A program made the translations under genes and the position numbers. The notes under the pieces were generated by a model, which made no database searches, had not been told where the DNA came from, and saw only the letters and a list, made by a program, of their open reading frames with translations. A stretch of DNA of 17,015 nucleotides from Desulfomonile sp. (GTDB lineage Bacteria; Desulfobacterota; Desulfomonilia; Desulfomonilales; Desulfomonilaceae): the NCBI GenBank assembly GCA_020216785.1, contig JAIWNO010000289.1, forward strand, positions 1 to 17,015, read 5' to 3'. Positions 1-6,463 of this stretch are shown here, in pieces; within the stretch, counting starts at the first letter, position 1, and every line of letters begins with the position of its first letter.

Positions 1-2
1 TA

Positions 3-23
3 GGGTGCCGCGATTTCTTGTCA
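3..23 (+). repeat. Left terminal inverted repeat of the IS
   Basis: The sequence starts GGGTGCCGC and ends GTCA. It matches the reverse complement of 1422-1442 at 17 of 21 positions, with all mismatches in the middle. Confidence 0.75.
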
Positions 24-135
24 GAGATGATTTCAGTGAAACCGCGTAGACAGCATCGAGAAGGGAGTGGATTCCGGTCCTCGTATGCGGTACATGGCGT
101 TTGACGAACGATGTATCCGTAGGGGAGGACCGGAT

Positions 136-1417
136 ATGGAACAAGAGATAGCGAACATTACCGCACTGGTCAATGGAATTGTCGCATTTGTGCGCGGATC
201 AGGACAAGGACTGGAGATCGGGGAAGTAGAGCGGCGGCTTCTCCCCATGGTAATGGCCGTTGGGAGAACGGCCCTTGAAGAGTATGGAGCAGCGAAGGGC
301 ACCGGCTATGCCGGTAAGGAGATCATCGGCCCCCAAGGGGTTCGGTTACCGTATGTGGGCGAGCGGGAGCGAGCCTATCGGTCTCTCTTCGGAAGAATTG
401 TCATCCGGAGGGCCTATTATCAATCCTCCGGCTCACCGGGGGTCTGTCCGTTGGATGGAGATCTCAACCTCCCTGAAAGAGGCTATTCCTACGTGGTGCA
501 GGAATTCTCTTCCCGGCCGGCTGTCACGATGAGCTCCGAAGAAGCGGCCAAGGTCTTGGGCCCCTTCTTTCCCGTGTAGATGCCGATTCGCTCACTGGAG
601 GGCATTGTGGGGGACCTCTGCGATGACGTGGGCAGATACTACGAGGGGAAGCCCGAGCCGGCCCTGGGTCCGGATGCCGCGGTGACCGTTGCGACCGTGA
701 ACAAGAAGGGCGTCGTCATTCGGAAGCCCCACGGTGAACGATCCGGATCGGAAGCCCCCCGCCGATCCCGAAAACACCGGAGCGCGGCTGAAGATAGCCG
801 TGGATCAGCGATTGCCGGAAGGCAATGAACCGGTCTGTATTCCGGACGGAGGGCGTTTCCTCTGGGCGCTGGTCTATGCATATTTCCCCACAGCCTTTTT
901 CGTCTTGGACGTCTTTCACGTCCTGGAACACCTGGGCAAAGCCGCTCTTTGCTTCTATGACGAGGGGGGCCCACACGTCAGAGAATTCGTGACCGAACGG
1001 CTGAGGATGCTGCTCCAGGGAAAGGCGGGCAGAATGATCGGAGGGCTGAAACAGATGCTCTCCAAGCAGGAACTGTCCGGAACCAAGAGGCATAGCCTCG
1101 AACAGGTCATCGGATATCTCGAACGGGACCGCAAGCACAGGCGGTACGAGATCTGTCCGGCAAAGGGCTATCCCATCGGTAGCGGGGTCATCGAGGGGGC
1201 GTGTCGCAACCTCATCAACGACGGATTGGAGCTGACCGGCATGAGCTGGACCCTCCGGGGAGCGGAGAGCGTGATGCGTTTGCGGGCCGTGAACATCAAC
1301 AAAGACTGGGACGAATTCCGGACATACAGGCGTCGGCAGGAAAGACTGCGACTCTACGACATTGTGGGTTCAGCCTCCACAGAAATCCGTGACCAGGAAC
1401 TTTCACGTGCCGCATGA
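136..1417 (+). pseudogene. ISKra4-family transposase, disrupted
   Basis: The likely start is ATG 136, preceded by AGGGGAGGA at 121-129. The frame runs to a TAG at 577-579, continues open in the same frame to about 730, then the homology moves to the +2 frame until TGA 1415-1417. The second half has the family hallmarks: a VLDVFHVLEHL block with an acidic residue (about 905-935), KGYPIGSGVIEGACR (about 1166-1208) with the glutamate, and the LTGMSW...GAESV tail. In the N-terminal half, VNKKGVV sits where the first catalytic aspartate (D-G-K-G) would be expected, so that residue may be lost. A repaired protein would be about 420 residues, somewhat short, suggesting a deletion between the KKGVVIRKP block and the HV-E block. 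The family assignment is by recognised motifs, not by search. Confidence 0.8.
721..758 (+). repeat. 10-bp direct repeat flanking the transposase frameshift
   Basis: CGGAAGCCCC occurs at 721-730 and again at 749-758, 28 bp apart. Each copy encodes R-K-P, the first in the upstream reading frame and the second in the downstream frame. Removing one 28-bp unit would join the two frames as ...VVIRKPPADPENTG..., so the frameshift looks like a 28-bp insertion or slippage event at this repeat. Confidence 0.6.
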
Positions 1418-1421
1418 CTCA

Positions 1422-1442
1422 TGACAGAAAGTAGCGGCACCC
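1422..1442 (-). repeat. Right terminal inverted repeat of the IS
   Basis: The reverse complement reads GGGTGCCGCTACTTTCTGTCA and pairs with 3-23. A small hairpin, CCCCA (1440-1444) with TGGGG (1449-1453), overlaps the outer edge, so the exact element boundary could be one or two bases further right. Confidence 0.75.
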
Positions 1443-1506
1443 CAAAACTGGGGGAATGATCGCTCGGTCGTTCAATTTGACAAGGATGTCCGCGAAAGAG
1501 AGCAAC

Positions 1507-1740
1507 ATGACCGTATATCTTCGTGGATACGGCGGTCCGGAAGTTGAGCGGATTCAGCTCAAGCTGAAAGAGCTTGGTTTCTACGGCGGTCACATCGACG
1601 GGGCGTTCGGCGGCGGCACAGAGTCTGCGGTGCGGGCCTTTCAGAGAGCGAGATCGTTGGCGGCAGACGGCCGGGTCAGCGCGGACAAAAGACACCCTCG
1701 GAGCTTTCGCTCTCCATATCCCAGCCCAGGCCATATCTGA
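1507..1740 (+). pseudogene. Truncated peptidoglycan-binding protein fragment
   Basis: From ATG 1507 (GAGAG at 1498-1502 as a weak ribosome-binding site; ATG 1488 is an in-frame alternative with poor spacing) the frame encodes a PG_binding_1-like module. It has the pattern E-V-x-R-I-Q-x-x-L-x-x-L-G-F-Y, then D-G-x-F-G-x-x-T-x-x-A-V-x-x-F-Q and A-D-G-R-V. This module binds cell-wall peptidoglycan and is usually attached to a hydrolase or other wall enzyme. After V-S-A-D the module should continue D-T-L-G-A-F, and that sequence is present, but in the next frame, reached across an AAAA run at about 1686-1689. The current frame ends in unrelated residues at TGA 1738-1740. No catalytic domain follows; the convergent GYD gene ends right after. 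I read it as the broken remnant of a larger gene. Confidence 0.6.
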
Positions 1741-1746
1741 ATTTAC

Positions 1747-1759
1747 GGCCGCTTCGGCC
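1747..1759 (-). terminator. Hairpin just after the GYD gene
   Basis: On the minus strand GGCCG-AAG-CGGCC forms a perfect 5-bp GC stem directly after the stop codon of the GYD gene, followed by GTAAATT. The U-tract is weak, so this is only a possible terminator. On the plus strand it could equally serve the truncated gene at 1507-1740. Confidence 0.35.
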
Positions 1760-2053
1760 CTACTTGGAGAGATTGCTCAGAAAAGCCTTCCACGGAGTCG
1801 CCGGCATGGTCTCGGTTTCGCTCTTTCCGTAGGCTCGAATAATCATTGCAACCTTGGCAACCTGTTCGGGATCGTCCGATTCAACAACGTCAACTACGTC
1901 GAATCGGCCGAAAGTGGCGAAGCTCTCCTTCCACTTGACCGCCGGACACTCTTTCTTAATGTGTTCCGACACATCCTTGGCCAACTGGATGAACTTCTTC
2001 GGGTCGTCGAAAGCCAAGGGCGAAATCCGGCTAAGAATAACGTATGTTGCCAT
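1760..2053 (-). CDS. GYD domain-containing protein
   Basis: This 97-residue protein matches the GYD family over its whole length: an N-terminal strand ATYVILSRISP, an ECPAVKWKES segment, the G-[YF]-D signature as GRFDVVD, a D-D-P-E-Q-V-A-K-V-A helix and a final ETMPATPW block. GYD proteins are small ferredoxin-fold proteins related in shape to dimeric alpha-beta barrel proteins; their biochemical role is not established. The start is well supported: ATG at 2051-2053 preceded on the minus strand by GGAGGA (2061-2066) with a 7-nt spacer. It is transcribed away from the cobalamin operon and alone. There is no signal peptide or membrane segment, so it is likely cytoplasmic. I see no evidence that it takes part in B12 metabolism; it probably just borders the operon. 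Confidence 0.85.
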   Translation of the reverse strand: MATYVILSRISPLAFDDPKKFIQLAKDVSEHIKKECPAVKWKESFATFGRFDVVDVVESDDPEQVAKVAMIIRAYGKSETETMPATPWKAFLSNLSK

Positions 2054-2224
2054 CTCTTGCTCCTCCCTGAGATAATTGCATCATCGAGGCAAAGGGATAT
2101 CTTATGTCCATGTTTTCCGATTGTGCCGGCTTTGTCAATTACGCGAATCGGTGCCGCAACAGGTAGAATCCACAGCATTCGATTTGCGGAGCAATCTGTC
2201 CTGACGGGATTTCCCATTTTTTCT

Positions 2225-2254
2225 TTGACGTGTCGTGGCGTTGCACGGTAATAA
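2225..2254 (+). promoter_or_regulatory. Candidate sigma-70-type promoter of the B12 operon
   Basis: TTGACG at 2225-2230 and TAATAA at 2249-2254 are separated by 18 bp, close to the consensus. Transcription would begin around 2261, just before the riboswitch aptamer, which is where a promoter is needed. A second TAATAA at 2252-2257 gives a slightly longer spacer. This is a pattern match only. Confidence 0.45.
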
Positions 2255-2264
2255 TAACATGTAA

Positions 2265-2440
2265 TCTCTCGAGCGTGGGCAGTCCCCATCGAGGGCATAC
2301 GGGAAAACGGTGAAAATCCGTTGCGGACCCGCCGCTGTAACCGGAGACGAAAGCCGCGGAACCACTGTCAGTAATGATGGGAAGGGCGGCCGTAGGATGA
2401 ACCGGGAGCCAGAAGACCGGCCCACAATGTTCGGAATGTC
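2265..2440 (+). promoter_or_regulatory. Cobalamin (AdoCbl) riboswitch
   Basis: The conserved aptamer core is clear: GGTGAAAATCCG at about 2309-2320, GACCCGCCGCTGTAACCGG at about 2326-2344, ACCACTG at about 2360-2366, GGGAAGG at about 2379-2386, GGATGAACC at about 2395-2403 and the terminal B12 box AGCCAGAAGACCGGCC at 2407-2422. These elements and their order fit the cobalamin riboswitch class, which binds adenosylcobalamin or related forms and lowers expression when B12 is plentiful. It stands on the plus strand ahead of the cobD-cobQ fusion and so should control the whole biosynthesis and cobalt-uptake operon. The outer limits, including the P1 stem, are approximate. Which control mechanism it uses is discussed under the leader that follows. 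Confidence 0.95.
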
Positions 2441-2540
2441 ACGCTCTCCGCGGACCGGGAGCTTGGCAAGAGAGGGATGGTAATTGGCATTTCCAGGGAT
2501 ACCCCCTGAGATTTCCGTCGCGCGTTGATTGGTGCGCGTT

Positions 2541-2557
2541 GGCCCCGTTATGGGGCC
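2541..2557 (+). terminator. Possible attenuator hairpin after the riboswitch
   Basis: GGCCCC-GTTAT-GGGGCC is a perfect 6-bp GC-rich stem followed by TTGTCC. It could be a riboswitch-controlled terminator, but the T-tract is poor, so intrinsic termination would be weak. Confidence 0.25.
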
Positions 2558-2701
2558 TTGTCCAGCCTTACATCCCGAGCGTTGTCATCCCCTTCGCAGA
2601 CGTCTTGGTCGGTTTCGCGGCTCAAGCGCGCCCCCGGTCAGACGGGGAGCATTTGACGGGCGAAGACCGGTTTTGCCGCATCGTGGGCAGACAGGCCTGC
2701 C

Positions 2702-2713
2702 TTTGCCGGCAAA
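2702..2713 (+). repeat. Perfect 12-bp palindrome before the first ribosome-binding site
   Basis: TTTGCCGGCAAA is a perfect palindrome ending 6 bp before the GGAGGA ribosome-binding site (2719-2724) of the first gene. It could be a protein-binding site or an RNA stem near the start region, or chance. Confidence 0.3.
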
Positions 2714-2728
2714 TTCGCGGAGGATCGA

Positions 2729-5296
2729 ATGTCACGTTCGGGACACGGTGGAAATCTCACGTATCTTTCCGGCGTCTCCGGCATCGCTCGGGACAAGATC
2801 CTCGACTTCTCATCTAATATCAATCCGTTAGGCCTTCCTGAATGGTTTCGACCGCTCGTTGCTTCCGCGCTCGAAACTGTCGTTCATTATCCGGACCCCG
2901 ACTGCACTGACCTTATCGCTGCCGGAGCGACACGTTACGGTGCTGCGCCCGAACAAGTGGCCGCGGGCAACGGCTCTACCGAGATCCTCCACCTGCTGCC
3001 TAGGGCCGTTTCCGCCCGCCGCGCCGTAATTCCCGTCCCTTCTTATGCCGATTATTGGGATGCCGCCGTCGCCGCAGACCTCGACGTAGACGCGGTTCCA
3101 CTCAGAGAGGAAGACGATTTCGCACTCGACTGGGAGGTGCTCGAATCGTCGCTCGGAGCCGGCGACATGGTGTTCCTCTGTCAGCCTAACAATCCGACGG
3201 GTCGGCTCGAGGATGCTTTCACGTTGCGCAACATCGCCACCAGGCATCCCACCACCTTTTTTGTTGTGGATGAGGCATTCGGCGACTTTGTTCAGGATAT
3301 GGACAGTTGCACGAGGGACCGACCCGCGAACGTAATAGTCCTCCTCTCTTTGACCAAGATCTTTGCCATCCCTGGTTTGCGGCTCGGGCTGGCAATTGCC
3401 GATGCACCGATTGTGCAGGCGATCCGCGGATTGCAGCCTCTATGGTCCGTGAACACCCTTGCGCAGGTCGTTGGAGCTGCGGCACTCCAGGACACCGAAT
3501 TCGTTGAACGCTCACGCGAATTCGTGACTGAGCATCGGAGCCGACTGGTGTCCGACCTGAGAAGTATCCCGGGCCTGACGGTGTATCCCGGCCGGGCCAA
3601 TTTCCTTCTCATGCGGATCGACGATACCAAGGTAGACGCTCCCAGCCTTGCGCAGCGAATGCTAGCGAAAGGGATAGCCATACGGGTGTGCGACAATTTT
3701 AAGGGGCTTGACGGCCGCTTTTTTCGGGTCGCTGTAAGGACCGCGGAGGAAAATGCGCGGCTTTGTGACGTGCTCAGGGATTCGCTGGAAGTTCGGGCCC
3801 CGGCTGTGAAGAAATCCCGCACACCTGCCTTGATGTTCCAGGGCACCAGCTCCAATGCGGGGAAGAGCGTATTGACCGCAGCGATGGGCCGAATCCTCCT
3901 CCAGGACGGATATCGGGTGGCGCCGTTCAAAGCGCAGAATATGTCGTTGAATTCGTTTGTGACCTGCAAGGGCGGCGAAATGGGACGAGCGCAGGTGGTC
4001 CAAGCGCAGGCTTGTCGCCTCGAGCCGGACGTTCGGATGAACCCGATCCTTCTCAAGCCCAACACGGATACCGGCAGCCAGGTGATTGTGCTTGGCAAGC
4101 CCGTGGGCAACAAGGACGTCATGGAATATGTCGGATACAAGCCCCTGGCCTTCGAGGCAGTAAAAAGCGCCTACGACTCGCTGGCCCAGGAGTATGACGT
4201 GATGGTCATCGAAGGCGCGGGCAGTCCCGGCGAAGTCAACCTCAAGCACCATGATATCGTCAACATGCAAATGGCCCGGTACGCGGGCGCGCCGGTCCTT
4301 CTTGTGGGCGATATCGATCGTGGTGGCGTCTTCGCCTCGTTTGTGGGCACGATGGAAGTCCTGGCAGAATGGGAACGAGCGCTCGTGGCAGGATTTGTCG
4401 TAAACCGGTTCAGGGGGAACAAGGAACTACTCGATAAAGCACTGGAGTATACCCGACGCCACACCGGCCGGCCTGTGCTGGGCATCGTGCCGTATCTCCA
4501 CAACCACGGTTTGCCCGAAGAGGATTCTGTGAGCTTCAAGGGCGGCATGTTCGATGAATACCTGCCGAATGCTGAGGCGGTTGAAATTGCTATCATCGAC
4601 CTGCCTCACATTTCTAATTTTACGGACTTTGACGCGCTGAGAATCGAGCCCGACGCGCGTGTCACCGTGGTGCGGACCGCCCGGGACCTCAACAGGCCCG
4701 ACGCGGTCATTCTGCCGGGCAGCAAGAACACGATCGGAGACCTGCGCTACTTGCGAGAGAACGGCTTCGAGTCCGTGCTGCGACGCCTGGCCGCGCAAGG
4801 GACCGAACTCATTGGAATCTGTGGCGGGTTTCAGATGCTCGGGGACAGCATCACAGATCCACATGGCCTGGAATCGGAAAGCGGCTCGATCAACGGCCTC
4901 GGATTTCTCAATGTCACCACGGTGTTGGCCCCGGATAAGACACTGACCCGCTCGGACGGCATCCACCTGGAGTCGGGCCTGCCGGTGAGGGGCTATGAAA
5001 TCCATCACGGTCTGAGTGCTGGGCCGGACCTCGAGCCGCTCGTGCGGCACAACAGCGGTCGCTGCGACGGTGCGAGGTCTCCCGACGGCAGTGTGTGGGG
5101 CACGTACTTCCATGGAATATTCGACTCGGACGTGTTCCGCAGATGGTTTATCGACAGATTGCGGATACGCAAAGGACTGGAGCCGATAGGCAAAGTGTGC
5201 GCCTCGTACGATCTGGAACCTCCCTTGGACAGACTTGCTGAGGTGGTCCGGGAGAGTCTGGACATGGCAGCCATTTACCGATTGATGGGTTTATGA
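2729..5296 (+). CDS. Fused threonine-phosphate decarboxylase / cobyric acid synthase (CobD-CobQ)
   Basis: An 855-residue fusion. Residues 1 to about 355 are a fold-type I PLP enzyme of the CobD type: SSNINPLG near 28-35, the N-N-P-T-G motif at 154-158, DEAF at 181-184 and the PLP lysine K210 in SLTK, followed by PGLRLG. This half should make (R)-1-amino-2-propanol phosphate from L-threonine phosphate. Residues from about 365 to 855 are CobQ/CbiP, the glutamine-dependent adenosylcobyric acid synthase: P-loop GTSSNAGKS at 372-380, the KAQNMSLNS block near 401-409, amidotransferase cysteine C698 in GICGGFQ and GTYFHGIFD with H795. Each half has near full family length and its key residues, so both should work. 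The start is ATG 2729 with GGAGGA at 2719-2724. It is the first gene after the riboswitch and overlaps cbiB by 4 bp. Confidence 0.93.
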   Translation: MSRSGHGGNLTYLSGVSGIARDKILDFSSNINPLGLPEWFRPLVASALETVVHYPDPDCTDLIAAGATRYGAAPEQVAAGNGSTEILHLLPRAVSARRAVIPVPSYADYWDAAVAADLDVDAVPLREEDDFALDWEVLESSLGAGDMVFLCQPNNPTGRLEDAFTLRNIATRHPTTFFVVDEAFGDFVQDMDSCTRDRPANVIVLLSLTKIFAIPGLRLGLAIADAPIVQAIRGLQPLWSVNTLAQVVGAAALQDTEFVERSREFVTEHRSRLVSDLRSIPGLTVYPGRANFLLMRIDDTKVDAPSLAQRMLAKGIAIRVCDNFKGLDGRFFRVAVRTAEENARLCDVLRDSLEVRAPAVKKSRTPALMFQGTSSNAGKSVLTAAMGRILLQDGYRVAPFKAQNMSLNSFVTCKGGEMGRAQVVQAQACRLEPDVRMNPILLKPNTDTGSQVIVLGKPVGNKDVMEYVGYKPLAFEAVKSAYDSLAQEYDVMVIEGAGSPGEVNLKHHDIVNMQMARYAGAPVLLVGDIDRGGVFASFVGTMEVLAEWERALVAGFVVNRFRGNKELLDKALEYTRRHTGRPVLGIVPYLHNHGLPEEDSVSFKGGMFDEYLPNAEAVEIAIIDLPHISNFTDFDALRIEPDARVTVVRTARDLNRPDAVILPGSKNTIGDLRYLRENGFESVLRRLAAQGTELIGICGGFQMLGDSITDPHGLESESGSINGLGFLNVTTVLAPDKTLTRSDGIHLESGLPVRGYEIHHGLSAGPDLEPLVRHNSGRCDGARSPDGSVWGTYFHGIFDSDVFRRWFIDRLRIRKGLEPIGKVCASYDLEPPLDRLAEVVRESLDMAAIYRLMGL

Positions 5297-6243
5297 TCGC
5301 ATTTGAGTATCAAATCCTTATAGCTCTCTGCCTGGATCTGGTAGCAGGCGACCCTCGGTGGCTTCCCCATCCGGTGAGGCTCATCGGAAGACTGGCTTCC
5401 GGGCTCGAAGCGCCCATGCGGGCATCTTTTCCCGATGCGAAGAGAGCCGGTGCAGCAACGGCTGTTCTAGTCATTGCCATAACGAGTGGGGCCGTCTTGC
5501 TGGTCATTGGCTTGTCGCGTGCGGTTAATCCTCTCCTGGGCGATGTGGTTTCGATTTACCTCATATATGCCGGAATAGCCGCCAGGGATATGGTGAGCCA
5601 CAGCACAGCCGTGTACGAGGCGTTGCGCTCCGGCTCGTTGGAAGAGGCCCGTTGTCGCGTGGGAATGATCTGCGGCCGGGATACCGCGAACCTCGATGCC
5701 GCGGGTGTGACAAAGGCCGCTGTGGAGAGCGTTGCCGAAAACCTTGTGGACGGCGTCACCGCTCCGTTGCTGTACGCGGTTATTGGTGGACCGGTTGGAA
5801 TAATGATTTACAAGGCCGTTAACACGCTGGATTCTACTTTCGGTTACAAAAACGAGCGGTACCTCGAATTCGGCCGGCTGTCCGCCAGAATCGACGACGC
5901 GGCGAATTTCGTCCCTGCGAGGCTCACGGCCCTGTTGGTTCCCGTTGCCGCGAGGCTTCTAGGCGAGAAATCATCCGGCGCGTGCCGGGTCTTTCTCAGA
6001 GACCGTCGCAAACATCCCAGCCCCAACGCGGGGCAGACCGAGGCAGCGGTCGCGGGAGCTCTCGGCGTGCAGTTGGGCGGTCTCAGCTTTTACGGTGGGC
6101 ACCCGTCGAACAAACCGACTCTCGGGGATCCGGTGGAGGCGATAGAACCCGCTCACATCTTGAGGGCGAACGCGTTGCTTGTTGTGACAACCGTCCTTTT
6201 CCTCGGGCTGATGTTGGGAGGGCGGGCGATTATTGTGAGTTGA
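5293..6243 (+). CDS. cbiB: Adenosylcobinamide-phosphate synthase CbiB
   Basis: This 316-residue membrane protein is CbiB (called CobD in the aerobic nomenclature). It joins aminopropanol phosphate, made by the CobD half of the preceding gene, to adenosylcobyric acid. Recognisable blocks are D-L-V-A-G-D-P-R-W-L-P-H-P-V near the N-terminus, ESVAENLVDGVTAPL in the centre, AVNTLDSTFGYKNERY, and the late H-P-S-P-N-A-G block followed by YGGHPSNKPTLGD. Hydrophobic segments lie near residues 53-75, 80-95, 155-175, 205-220 and 292-310, consistent with an inner-membrane enzyme. The start ATG overlaps the fusion stop as ATGA. Length is normal for the family, and its place directly after cobD-cobQ fits the order of reactions. 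Confidence 0.95.
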   Translation: MIAFEYQILIALCLDLVAGDPRWLPHPVRLIGRLASGLEAPMRASFPDAKRAGAATAVLVIAITSGAVLLVIGLSRAVNPLLGDVVSIYLIYAGIAARDMVSHSTAVYEALRSGSLEEARCRVGMICGRDTANLDAAGVTKAAVESVAENLVDGVTAPLLYAVIGGPVGIMIYKAVNTLDSTFGYKNERYLEFGRLSARIDDAANFVPARLTALLVPVAARLLGEKSSGACRVFLRDRRKHPSPNAGQTEAAVAGALGVQLGGLSFYGGHPSNKPTLGDPVEAIEPAHILRANALLVVTTVLFLGLMLGGRAIIVS

Positions 6244-6463
6244 CCGGCAGATCGATCCACAGATGCCTTGCCTCCAATCCACCAGGCAAACTGCGGTGCT
6301 GACCGATGCTGTTTGCTTTGTAGCGAGAATCCGGGAAAGACTGCTGGATTCCTGCTTTATTAGGAATGACGAAAGGATGGCACCGGGAGTTGGAAAGGAG
6401 TTCTGACGAACCGTGCGAGCGATGTGCCGGTGCTGACGCGCGACGAAGCAACGGGAGACATGA
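6244..6463 (+). other. Only sizeable gap inside the operon
   Basis: This 220-bp stretch between cbiB and cbiA holds a hairpin repeat (6345-6371) and the cbiA ribosome-binding site. I see no gene, no good promoter and no strong terminator in it. All other junctions in the operon are at most about 17 bp apart or overlap. Confidence 0.6.
6345..6371 (+). repeat. Short hairpin repeat of the ATTCC...GGAATGACG type
   Basis: ATTCCT (6348-6353) pairs with AGGAAT (6362-6367) around the loop GCTTTATT, within TGGATTCCTG...AGGAATGACG. This resembles a short interspersed palindromic sequence common in intergenic DNA of many proteobacteria (typically GGATTCC-CGC-loop-GGAATGACG). It may be a degenerate copy; other copies outside the window are needed to confirm. 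Confidence 0.45.

Larger units (their letters stand above)
3..1442 (+). mobile_element. Decayed ISKra4-type insertion sequence
   Basis: A 1,440-bp element is bounded by 21-bp imperfect terminal inverted repeats (3-23 and 1422-1442, 17 of 21 positions matching, both starting GGGTGCCGC at the outer edge). Its only gene is a transposase remnant that fills the interior. The family call rests on the transposase C-terminus (GVIEGACR motif followed by an LTG-x-W-x-L-x-GAE block), which is typical of ISKra4-family transposases. The transposase carries an internal stop and a frameshift, so the copy should not move by itself; the preserved ends could still be used by an intact relative. Only two bases lie left of the element, so the target-site duplication cannot be checked. 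Confidence 0.75.
2441..2728 (+). other. Leader between riboswitch and first gene
   Basis: About 290 nt separate the aptamer from the first start codon. I see no supported gene here. It can form several short hairpins: CAGGG/CCCTG (2494-2498 with 2504-2508), CGCGC/GCGCG (2519-2523 with 2534-2538) and GGCCCC/GGGGCC (2541-2546 with 2552-2557). Nearer the start codon are CAGGCCTG (2692-2699) and a 12-bp palindrome at 2702-2713. The region probably holds the riboswitch expression platform. Two short reading frames inside it have no recognisable protein features. Confidence 0.5.

Noticed and set aside
1440..1453. Hairpin CCCCA-AAAC-TGGGG at the right IS edge as a terminator
   Set aside because: It is followed by AATGATC, not by a T-tract, and is better explained as part of the IS end and its flank.
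2662..2670. Second B12-box-like sequence GAAGACCGG in the leader
   Set aside because: Only nine bases match, and none of the other aptamer elements (GGTGAAAATCC, CACTG, GGGAAGG) lies upstream at the right distances, so it is not a tandem riboswitch.
2529..2831. Two overlapping short reading frames in the leader (2529-2831 and 2539-2817)
   Set aside because: They overlap the start of the cobD-cobQ gene, have no good ribosome-binding site and show no protein-family features; the arginine- and proline-rich translation looks like noise from GC-rich DNA.
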